A stretch of 7,322 nt of DNA from an uncultured Eubacterium sp. (lineage in GTDB: Bacteria > Bacillota > Clostridia > Lachnospirales > Lachnospiraceae), in the NCBI GenBank assembly GCA_900550135.1, contig URQO01000076.1:1-7322 (forward strand). The letters are read 5' to 3'. The notes under the pieces are model-generated. The model saw only the letters and a program-made list of their open reading frames with translations. It had not been told where the DNA came from and did not search any database. Positions within the stretch are counted from its first letter, which is position 1, and every line of letters starts with the position of its first letter. Shown one piece after another: positions 1-4,746 of the stretch. A program made the position numbers and the translations under genes.

Positions 1-62
1 GCTACAACACTGTCAAGACCTGCATGTTTTGCAAGAATCTTCTGAGTCATAGTCATTCCCAT
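1..62 (-). CDS. leuC: 3-isopropylmalate dehydratase large subunit (LeuC), N-terminal fragment cut by window edge
   Basis: Only the first 20 codons are present; the gene continues off the left edge. The peptide begins MGMTMTQKILAKHAGLDSV, the characteristic start of the LeuC/homoaconitase-type dehydratase large subunit (cytoplasmic [4Fe-4S] enzyme that isomerises 2-isopropylmalate to 3-isopropylmalate in leucine synthesis, working with the small subunit LeuD). The start is supported by AAGGAGG (complement of 71-77) with an 8-base spacer to ATG at 60-62. None of the iron-sulfur ligands lie in the window, so the call rests on the N-terminus alone. Related dehydratases of the same superfamily (archaeal/clostridial-type aconitase or homoaconitase large subunits) start similarly and cannot be fully excluded. 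Confidence 0.75.
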   Translation of the reverse strand, partial: MGMTMTQKILAKHAGLDSVV

Positions 63-93
63 AACTTGTTCCTCCTTAAAATGTATTTATCAT

Positions 94-106
94 TTATCTT
101 AGATAA
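94..106. promoter_or_regulatory. Palindrome in the leuC leader, possible operator
   Basis: TTATCT-T-AGATAA is a perfect 6-bp inverted repeat with a one-base centre. It lies between the predicted leuC transcription start and its ribosome binding site. A second, shorter one (TTGTT-T-AACAA, 107-117) directly adjoins it. The placement suits a repressor site, but in AT-rich DNA palindromes of this size also arise by chance. No known regulator was recognised. Confidence 0.2.
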
Positions 107-132
107 TTGTTTAACAAATTACAATCCATATT

Positions 133-161
133 ATTTTAGTCGAAAAAAGCCCTATAGTCAA
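133..161 (-). promoter_or_regulatory. Sigma-A-type promoter of leuC
   Basis: Read leftwards, TTGACT (complement of 156-161) and TAAAAT (complement of 133-138) are separated by exactly 17 bases, a near-consensus vegetative promoter. Transcription would begin near 126, giving a leader of about 64 bases. That is too short for a T-box or leucine attenuator, so control, if any, is more likely by a DNA-binding protein. A perfect 10-bp palindrome, GTCTTAAGAC (163-172), abuts the -35 box on its upstream side. Confidence 0.6.
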
Positions 162-172
162 TGTCTTAAGAC

Positions 173-373
173 TTTTTAATTTGTTAGTTTTTACCAATAT
201 TCATTTATTTGAAACGTTTTTTGTCTTTGTGTTTTGTAACATTTCTATTTATTTTTATATTTTTGTGCATAGTATTCTTTCTTTTTTTTTTAATTTAGCA
301 AAATCTATTAAAAATATTTTTTTATATGCTTATATAAATTTTGTATATAATCTTATTATGTTTATTTATAATG
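173..373. other. AT-rich spacer between divergent leuC and tRNA-Ser promoters
   Basis: About 200 bases of extremely AT-rich DNA, including a run of ten T (285-294 region). No gene is supported here. An open frame that begins at a TTG at 181 runs through the tRNA and has a Phe/Ile/Tyr-rich chance composition. The A/T tracts just upstream of the tRNA -35 box could act as an UP element; this is inference. Confidence 0.5.
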
Positions 374-402
374 TTGAAACCAAATACAAAATATGGTATA
401 AA
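374..402 (+). promoter_or_regulatory. Promoter of the tRNA-Ser gene
   Basis: TTGAAA (374-379) and TATAAA (397-402) are spaced by exactly 17 bases. Initiation near 409 would leave a 5' precursor tail of under 20 bases before the tRNA starts at 427. A stable-RNA gene with its own strong promoter and terminator fits a monocistronic unit. Confidence 0.65.
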
Positions 403-426
403 ACTTATTGTGTTTTTACACATATT

Positions 427-515
427 GGAGAAGTACCCAAGTGGCTGAAGGGTCTGGCTTCGAACACCAGTAGGTCGATAGCATCGGCGCGAGGGTTCAA
501 ATCCCTCCTTCTCCG
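427..515 (+). tRNA. tRNA-Ser, anticodon CGA
   Basis: An 89-base class II tRNA that reads UCG codons. The acceptor stem GGAGAAG (427-433) pairs with CTTCTCC (508-514), and the discriminator base is G (515), as usual for tRNA-Ser. The D-stem is CCC (436-438) with GGG (450-452). The anticodon stem-loop is 454-470, with anticodon CGA at 461-463 preceded by TT. The long variable arm has a 6-bp stem (GTCGAT 474-479 with ATCGGC 483-488). The T-arm is GAGGG-TTCAAAT-CCCTC (491-507). CCA is not encoded. One oddity is that the last anticodon-stem pair (positions 31-39 in tRNA numbering, bases 458 and 466) is a C-A mismatch. Serine identity follows from the long variable arm, G73 and the anticodon. Confidence 0.95.
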
Positions 516-523
516 TTATTTAT

Positions 524-553
524 GTCATATGCATTCGTGCATATGACTTTTTT
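524..553 (+). terminator. Intrinsic terminator of tRNA-Ser
   Basis: A perfect 10-bp inverted repeat, GTCATATGCA (524-533) and TGCATATGAC (538-547), closes a TTCG tetraloop and is followed at once by six T (548-553). It lies 8 bases after the tRNA end, so it should both terminate transcription and define the 3' precursor for CCA addition. Confidence 0.9.
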
Positions 554-643
554 AATTCCCATATTGTAAAAATGCGACCATAGATTTGCGCACCAATTTT
601 GAAAAAAAGAAAATACTATTAATTTCATTTTTCTTTTTAGTTA

Positions 644-652
644 TGATATACT
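644..652 (+). promoter_or_regulatory. Extended -10 promoter placed for a leaderless mRNA
   Basis: TGaTATACT is an extended -10 element (TG at 644-645, TATACT at 647-652). No good -35 box lies 16-18 bases upstream. Initiation about 7-8 bases downstream falls on or next to A660, the first base of the start codon. The 20 bases before that ATG contain no purine-rich Shine-Dalgarno sequence, unlike most other genes here. A leaderless transcript is the simplest reading but is inferred. Confidence 0.4.
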
Positions 653-659
653 TACTCCC

Positions 660-1568
660 ATGAACAGATATAATTCTCTAAACAGTTATTTAAAAAATGA
701 ATATGGTTGTAAAGTATACAAGTTAAGTCTTTCTTCTGGTTTGTCCTGCCCTAATCGTGACGGCACATTAAGTGATATGGGATGTATTTTTTGCAGTAAT
801 GGTGGTTCGGGAGAATTTGCCACATCATGCAATTACTCCATTACTGAGCAGATTGAAGTGGCAAAGAAAAGAGTTTCTGCAAAAATAAAAACTGGAAAAT
901 ATATTGCATATTTTCAGTCTTTTACCAACACTTACGGCGACGTTGATTATTTGGAAAAGATTTTTACTGAAGCCATCAAGCACCCGGATATAGTATGTTT
1001 ATCAATTGGTACAAGACCTGATTGTCTTCCTGATGATGTTATAGATTTATTGAACAGATTAAATAAAATAAAGCCTGTATGGATTGAGCTTGGTCTTCAG
1101 ACAATTCATGAAGATACAGCAACATATATAAATCGTGGATATACATTGAATATATTTGATGATGCAGTATCTAAATTAAATGCCATTGGAGTGGAGGTAA
1201 TTGTACATTTAATTTTAGGACTTCCTTATGAAACTGAGTCAGATATTTTGGAAAGTGTTTCGTATGTTTGTAACAAGCCTATATCAGGCATCAAGCTACA
1301 ACTTCTTCACATATTAAAAAATACTCCTTTAGAAAAGGAGTATCTTTTAAATAAATTTCATGTATTTTCTCTTGAAGAGTATACCACTCTTCTTGGTAAA
1401 TGCATATGTACTATTCCTAAAAATATTGTAATTCACAGAATAACCGGTGACGGTCCAAAATCTCTTCTTATTGCTCCACAGTGGAGTGCTAATAAAAAGA
1501 GAGTTCTAAACTATATAAACAAATATTTTCAGGAGCATGATATTATCCAAGGTAAAAACCTACAATAA
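660..1568 (+). CDS. Radical SAM protein, TIGR01212 (YtqA/YhcC) family; candidate MnmL tRNA-modification enzyme
   Basis: A 302-residue cytoplasmic radical SAM enzyme. The cluster ligands are C30, C42 and C45 (C-X11-C-X2-C, within CPNRDGT...GCIFC), the spacing typical of this family. SAM-binding and barrel motifs follow: GGSGEF (48-53), YFQSFTNTY (84-92), IGTRPDCL (116-123), LGLQT (144-148), ILGLPYET (185-192) and the family C-terminal signature TGDGPKSLLIAPQWS (about 262-276). Length and N-terminus match the family, which supports ATG 660 even though no Shine-Dalgarno site is visible. The Bacillus YtqA subgroup was recently named MnmL and implicated in making mnm5s2U at the wobble position of tRNAs, usually beside the methylase MnmM. 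No mnmM lies next to it here, and E. coli YhcC is a related subgroup, so the family is certain but the specific reaction is inferred. The gene stands alone and converges with the anti-sigma gene 13 bases away. Confidence 0.92.
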   Translation: MNRYNSLNSYLKNEYGCKVYKLSLSSGLSCPNRDGTLSDMGCIFCSNGGSGEFATSCNYSITEQIEVAKKRVSAKIKTGKYIAYFQSFTNTYGDVDYLEKIFTEAIKHPDIVCLSIGTRPDCLPDDVIDLLNRLNKIKPVWIELGLQTIHEDTATYINRGYTLNIFDDAVSKLNAIGVEVIVHLILGLPYETESDILESVSYVCNKPISGIKLQLLHILKNTPLEKEYLLNKFHVFSLEEYTTLLGKCICTIPKNIVIHRITGDGPKSLLIAPQWSANKKRVLNYINKYFQEHDIIQGKNLQ

Positions 1569-1615
1569 ACCGATTTGACAACTATTGATTATTTGTCAGG
1601 TCGGTTGTTTCGTTT
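1568..1615 (+). terminator. Hairpin terminator between convergent genes
   Basis: AACCGATTTGACAA (1568-1581) can pair with TTGTCAGGTCGGTT (1593-1606), giving a 14-bp stem in rightward RNA (two U-G pairs) with an 11-base loop, followed by GTTTCGTTT. The stem begins at the last base of the radical SAM stop codon and extends into the 3' end of the oppositely oriented anti-sigma gene. On the opposite strand the two U-G pairs become A-C mismatches, and the downstream sequence contains only a delayed T5, so termination should be better rightwards than leftwards. Confidence 0.6.
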
Positions 1616-2577
1616 GGGGGCTGATTTGCATCCTCTGTCTCATTCACTGATATACTTTCTGTTTCAACTACGCTTTCTGTTTCACCTGTAGGTGTTTCTT
1701 CATCATAGCTTTCTGTCTCAGTTATCTCAGCCATACTTTCTGTTTCATAAAAATCTTCCATCTGTATATTGTTATCTTTTACAATTGCAATACTGTCAAC
1801 AACAGGATTTTTACTATGTTCAACCCTATTAGCCAACTTTTCGATATTTTCATTACACATTTCTTTTACAGTTGCCTTATCTTCTTTTGCCAATTTTATA
1901 CAAAGTGAAGCCTTGCCTTCGGATACATTGTTTTTCTTTGCAACTCTTGCCACTTTTGCTGATACATCTACTTTTTGATAGACCGCCCTGCACTTGATGT
2001 TTCTAGTGCTAAGTGCTGTATTTGTACCTACTTTTATTTCTGACATCTGTTCTTTTAAATCCTGATTGTTTGTATCCACTACAGATATAAGCATTGCATT
2101 TTTCTTCTTTTTGAGGTAACCCTCTTTTCGCAGATTCTTCACTGTCAAATCAACCGCTCTTGTGTATTTGTCTTCATCTTGTAACTCACTGTTGACGTAA
2201 GCTGCTATTTCTTTTCCATCATTGTTTATTGCCTTAACGTTGTGTATTGTTCCGTCATGATTTACAGATATTCTAATGCTTGGATTTACATCAATAACTA
2301 CAGAAAATGCTACTTTTTTTGAATCATTGTTATTGTAAAGAGTTGGTGCTACCAATAAAACTAAAACGGCAATACATGCTGCAATTAATGCTGTAACCGG
2401 TACTTTGTAATAACTCTTCCATGTTCTTTCCTTTTTAAATAAAGGCTTTCCATTTCCAAACAGTTCTTTTTCATTTTTTACCGGTTCTATAGGTGTTCTA
2501 AGAATGTTTTTTAGCATGTCAGGAGCCATTTCTTCAAGTTCCTGATTTAATTTTTCTTTAATATCTTTTTCTTGCAT
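1582..2577 (-). CDS. Membrane anti-sigma factor with RsgI-like extracellular domain
   Basis: A 331-residue single-pass membrane protein, predicted to hold the adjacent sigma factor inactive and release it after an extracellular signal. Residues 1-57 are a charged cytoplasmic segment. Residues 58-80 are a hydrophobic membrane helix (VPVTALIAACIAVLVLLVAP). From about residue 88 comes an RsgI middle-type domain with V-I-D-V-N-P-S-I (D96, N98, P99). In Clostridium thermocellum RsgI proteins, self-cleavage between this Asn and Pro is needed for signalling. The stretch up to about 270 is Lys-rich. The tail (275-331) is acidic and carries four ETES units, with no carbohydrate-binding module. The gene follows the sigma gene by 9 bases, with AGGAGG overlapping the sigma stop codon, so translation is coupled. 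The short N-terminus does not show the classical RsgI N-terminal signature. The role is strongly supported by context; the sensed signal is unknown. Confidence 0.82.
   Translation of the reverse strand: MQEKDIKEKLNQELEEMAPDMLKNILRTPIEPVKNEKELFGNGKPLFKKERTWKSYYKVPVTALIAACIAVLVLLVAPTLYNNNDSKKVAFSVVIDVNPSIRISVNHDGTIHNVKAINNDGKEIAAYVNSELQDEDKYTRAVDLTVKNLRKEGYLKKKKNAMLISVVDTNNQDLKEQMSEIKVGTNTALSTRNIKCRAVYQKVDVSAKVARVAKKNNVSEGKASLCIKLAKEDKATVKEMCNENIEKLANRVEHSKNPVVDSIAIVKDNNIQMEDFYETESMAEITETESYDEETPTGETESVVETESISVNETEDANQPPNETTDLTNNQ
1654..1747 (-). repeat. Degenerate ETES-coding repeats in the anti-sigma tail
   Basis: Four 13-base copies of (A/G)CTTTCTGT(T/C)TCA start at 1654, 1672, 1708 and 1735, offsets of 18, 36 and 27 bases, all in frame. 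Each encodes E-T-E-S on the complementary strand, at about residues 278-308 of the anti-sigma factor. The pattern suggests slippage or duplication within a low-complexity extracellular tail, and copy number may vary between strains. Confidence 0.7.
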
Positions 2578-2589
2578 AATGACCTCCTA
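2578..2589 (-). promoter_or_regulatory. Ribosome binding site coupling sigma and anti-sigma translation
   Basis: AGGAGG (complement of 2583-2588) overlaps the TAG stop codon of the sigma gene (2587-2589) and lies 5 bases before the anti-sigma ATG (2575-2577). A ribosome finishing the sigma factor would be placed to start the anti-sigma factor, keeping the two in proportion. Confidence 0.8.
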
Positions 2590-3147
2590 ATCTAAAATAT
2601 TATTTTTCATTTTTTTAAGTGACCTGTTGTACTTTGATAAAACAGTTGATAAAGGTAAACCTATCAGTTCTGCAATTTCTCTATGCTTTAATCCATTTAT
2701 CATATGCAAAACTACTATGGTTCGTTCCTCTTCACCTAAAATACTAAACAAATGTTCCAACAACATTCTGTTTTCTACATCTTTTGCATGATCAGTTCCA
2801 TCAGACATACCTTCGGATACATAATTTTCTACCTCTCCAAAGTCTACTGTACGTCTCTTTCCATGCACTCTTATATAATCTAAATACTGATTTTTTGCTA
2901 TTGCACACATCCAAGTCATTGGTGTGCCCTGTTTTTGGTATAAATGACTACCATTTCTTATCTTTATGTATGTATTCTGAAGTAGGTCTTCTGCATCCTC
3001 TTTATTTTTTGTGAGTGTTAACAAAAAACCATACAATTGCTTATAACTTGCATAATAAAGTTCTGTAAATGCTTCATCATCGCCTTTGGCTATTTTTTCA
3101 AACCAATCTTCATTTATTAACTCATTTAAACTTTTCTCTGACCTCAT
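2587..3147 (-). CDS. ECF-type RNA polymerase sigma-70 factor
   Basis: A 186-residue sigma factor with only the two ECF domains. Region 2 (about 27-94) includes FTELYYASYKQLYGFLLTLT, DAEDLLQNTYIKI and the region 2.4-like TWMCAIAKNQYLDYIR. Region 4 (about 130-182) has the helix-turn-helix HREIAELIGLPLSTVLSKYN. A short variable linker (100-125) joins them. Length and layout are those of ECF factors, not of SigI, which usually pairs with RsgI and has a different C-terminal domain. The start ATG at 3145-3147 is preceded by only a weak site (AGGGA about 10 bases upstream). It is the first gene of a two-gene operon with the anti-sigma factor, the normal arrangement. Target promoters cannot be identified from this window. 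Confidence 0.9.
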   Translation of the reverse strand: MRSEKSLNELINEDWFEKIAKGDDEAFTELYYASYKQLYGFLLTLTKNKEDAEDLLQNTYIKIRNGSHLYQKQGTPMTWMCAIAKNQYLDYIRVHGKRRTVDFGEVENYVSEGMSDGTDHAKDVENRMLLEHLFSILGEEERTIVVLHMINGLKHREIAELIGLPLSTVLSKYNRSLKKMKNNILD

Positions 3148-3182
3148 TTGTATTTTTCCCTGTTTCTTATTTTTTCCTTCTA

Positions 3183-3211
3183 ATAGTACAATTTATACAT
3201 TGTTTAGTCAA
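3183..3211 (-). promoter_or_regulatory. Promoter of the sigma/anti-sigma operon
   Basis: Read leftwards, TTGACT (complement of 3206-3211), a 17-base spacer and TACTAT (complement of 3183-3188) form a sigma-A-like promoter. Initiation near 3176 would give a leader of about 29 bases before ATG 3147. This suggests basal expression by the housekeeping sigma. An additional self-recognised promoter further upstream is possible but was not identified. Confidence 0.5.
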
Positions 3212-3409
3212 ATACATAAAAAATACAAATTAAAATTTTCTAATATTTGTTTGTGTTATATCTGTATAACGGCACCATTTTTATTTTTATTGCATATCTG
3301 CAATTTTTTTAATTGGTTTATGGCAAAAAGTTTTTCCTAAAAAGGTAGATTCCAATTTATATACATAAAATTTATTAGAAAAAATATAGATATTCTAACA
3401 TTGATGTTT
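3212..3409. other. Intergenic region upstream of the sigma operon with small inverted repeats
   Basis: No gene is supported. Two small structures are visible. GTTATA-tctg-TATAAC (3255-3270) is a perfect 6-bp inverted repeat centred about 86 bases upstream of the predicted sigma start site. ATTGCA-tatc-TGCAAT (3289-3304) is followed by T7 (3304-3310), which looks like a weak rightward terminator although no rightward gene precedes it. The rest is AT-rich sequence without recognisable content. Confidence 0.4.
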
Positions 3410-3464
3410 ATATAGTAACTATATCAACAGGAGCTGTAAGTCCATTTCATGACCTTACAGCTCC
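3410..3464 (-). terminator. Tandem hairpins at the 3' end of the LRR gene
   Basis: GGAGCTGTAAG (3430-3440) and CTTACAGCTCC (3454-3464) form a perfect 11-bp stem with a 13-base loop. Downstream in the direction of the LRR transcript lies a second hairpin, ATATAG-taa-CTATAT (3410-3424). The strong stem starts 22 bases past the LRR stop codon, as expected for a transcript end. Neither hairpin is followed by a real T-tract on either strand, so intrinsic termination may be weak. A 3'-end processing or stabilising structure is the alternative. Confidence 0.5.
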
Positions 3465-3486
3465 ATCACTTATAATAGATTGTCTA

Positions 3487-4656
3487 TTAATTTACTTTAA
3501 ATTTTATAGTTTTTAATATATAATCCCCTCCTTCACTATTTATATAATCATGAAGTCGCTTACATACTGCTATTTTTAGTTTTTTCCCCTGATATTGCTT
3601 CAAATCCAGTCCATTCAAATTGAACTTTCCTTTCTTGTTTGCTTTAACTTCCTTTATTTTTTCTCCTTTTAACGTCATCAACTTTACCTTTGTATTCTTC
3701 TCTGTTATTCCTATAATACTTTTAGTTGATGCTTTTATTTTGTCTTTATTTTTTATCTCTAATTTCTTTTTTGTCTTTTGCAAAATTGCTTCATCGTTTA
3801 TCCACCAATTTGGTATATTAGATGGAAGATTCTTTTTCAACTCTTTTTTACTAAGTTTATTACCTGCAAAACTTGAGAATTCTAAATTGATTTTTTTCAG
3901 TTTCTTCATAGATGGTAATTGTGTTAATTTATTATTAGACACATCAACATCCTCTAATTTTTTCAAATTTTGAATTCCTGATAAATTTTTCAATTTATTA
4001 TCAGCAAAATATATTCCTTTTAAGTTCTTTAATTTTTCAATACCTTTTACATTGGTTATTTTTGTTTTTTTAATAGTTAAATACTCAATTTTTCCAAGTT
4101 TTTTGATTTGTTTTAAATTTTTCAAGTTGCCTTTGTAAATTTCAAGATTTGTTATTTGTCTTAATGTTCCCAGACCATTCCAATCTTTTATTTTTACATT
4201 TTTCATGGTAAATTTCTGTAATTTTGATAATTGTGCCAGATTATTAAAATCTTCTAAATTTCCATTTCTAATTGTTAAGAATTCTAAATTTTTACATTTT
4301 TCAATTCCTTTTAAGCTTTTTAATCCACATATAGGTATTTCTAAACTAAACAATTTTTTGCATTTTTCAATTCCCTTTAAGCTTTTTATTTTTCTATTTT
4401 CATTTTTTTCTATAAAATAATCTCCAATAGAATATACGTTTTCCAGATCGTTTTCTGTTATCTTCTGATTACTATTTTTTCCAGTTTCAAACAATATCGC
4501 CTGATATAAAGTTTTATCAGGTATTCCTGTCTTGTCATTCTTTATTACTTTGGCACTAACCAACTTTGTGGGCATTACTCCCACAGCAATTAACATAAAA
4601 ACTATTATCATAGATTTTATGAAAATTCCCAACTTCGTTTTTAAATTTATGCTCAT
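3487..4656 (-). CDS. Secreted leucine-rich-repeat protein with C-terminal Ig-like domain
   Basis: A 389-residue exported, Lys-rich protein of internalin-like build. ATG at 4654-4656 is chosen because AAAGGA lies 7 bases upstream and the protein then begins with a proper signal peptide (KTKLGIFIKS, hydrophobic core, cleavage after LVSA near residue 35); an upstream in-frame TTG at 4716 has no such support. After a spacer (36-89) come seven consecutive 22-residue repeats (90-243) of the L-x-x-L-x-x-[IL]-x-x-L-x-x-L-x-x-L-x-[IL]-x-x-x-x type, then an irregular capping repeat to about 267. The C-terminus (about 306-389) contains I-x-G-x-T-E-K-N-T-K-V and K-x-G-K-F-N-L-N, like bacterial Ig-like (Big_6-type) domains. 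No LPXTG anchor, SLH domain or dockerin is visible, so it is probably released or held by charge. LRRs generally bind proteins; the partner is unknown. It follows the S8 protease gene by 90 bases without a terminator. Confidence 0.85.
   Translation of the reverse strand: MSINLKTKLGIFIKSMIIVFMLIAVGVMPTKLVSAKVIKNDKTGIPDKTLYQAILFETGKNSNQKITENDLENVYSIGDYFIEKNENRKIKSLKGIEKCKKLFSLEIPICGLKSLKGIEKCKNLEFLTIRNGNLEDFNNLAQLSKLQKFTMKNVKIKDWNGLGTLRQITNLEIYKGNLKNLKQIKKLGKIEYLTIKKTKITNVKGIEKLKNLKGIYFADNKLKNLSGIQNLKKLEDVDVSNNKLTQLPSMKKLKKINLEFSSFAGNKLSKKELKKNLPSNIPNWWINDEAILQKTKKKLEIKNKDKIKASTKSIIGITEKNTKVKLMTLKGEKIKEVKANKKGKFNLNGLDLKQYQGKKLKIAVCKRLHDYINSEGGDYILKTIKFKVN
3928..4389 (-). repeat. 66-bp tandem coding repeat (LRR array)
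   Basis: Seven units of exactly 66 bases encode the 22-residue leucine-rich repeats without a single insertion or deletion. Most copies have diverged, but the two N-terminal ones still share a 28-base block with one mismatch (4295-4322 and 4361-4388, offset 66, encoding LKGIEKCK), and a third related copy lies near 4031-4050. This indicates recent duplication or gene conversion at the N-terminal end of the array. Confidence 0.8.
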
Positions 4657-4715
4657 AATCTTGTCCTTTCTATATTTTCCATTCAAATATAAACCAATAT
4701 ACGTTATCATATGCA

Positions 4716-4744
4716 ATTGTTAATTATAAACTATTACATGACAA
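4716..4744 (-). promoter_or_regulatory. Possible internal promoter for the LRR gene
   Basis: In the 90-base gap after the protease gene, TTGTCA (complement of 4739-4744) lies 17 bases from AACAAT (complement of 4716-4721), matching 5 of 6 and 4 of 6 consensus bases. It would start transcription near 4709. An alternative -10, TATGAT (complement of 4706-4711), lacks a matching -35. No terminator hairpin is present in this gap, so read-through from the protease gene is at least as likely. Confidence 0.3.
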
Positions 4745-4746
4745 AA

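Noticed and set aside
63..132. T-box or leucine attenuator before leuC
   Set aside because: The predicted leader is only about 64 bases and contains no Leu-rich leader peptide, T-box sequence or terminator/antiterminator pair.
181..546. Rightward 121-codon open frame
   Set aside because: It begins at TTG, has no ribosome binding site, consists largely of Phe/Ile/Tyr from AT-rich DNA, and runs through the tRNA-Ser gene and its terminator.
4657..4716. Longer N-terminus of the LRR protein starting at TTG 4716
   Set aside because: The TTG lacks a ribosome binding site, and it would put 20 polar residues before an otherwise proper signal peptide. ATG 4656 has AAAGGA at 7 bases.
3620..4723. Several rightward open frames opposite the LRR gene
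   Set aside because: They are Phe/Ser/Leu-rich complements of the Lys-rich LRR coding strand, with repeated segments that mirror the LRR repeats and no ribosome binding sites.
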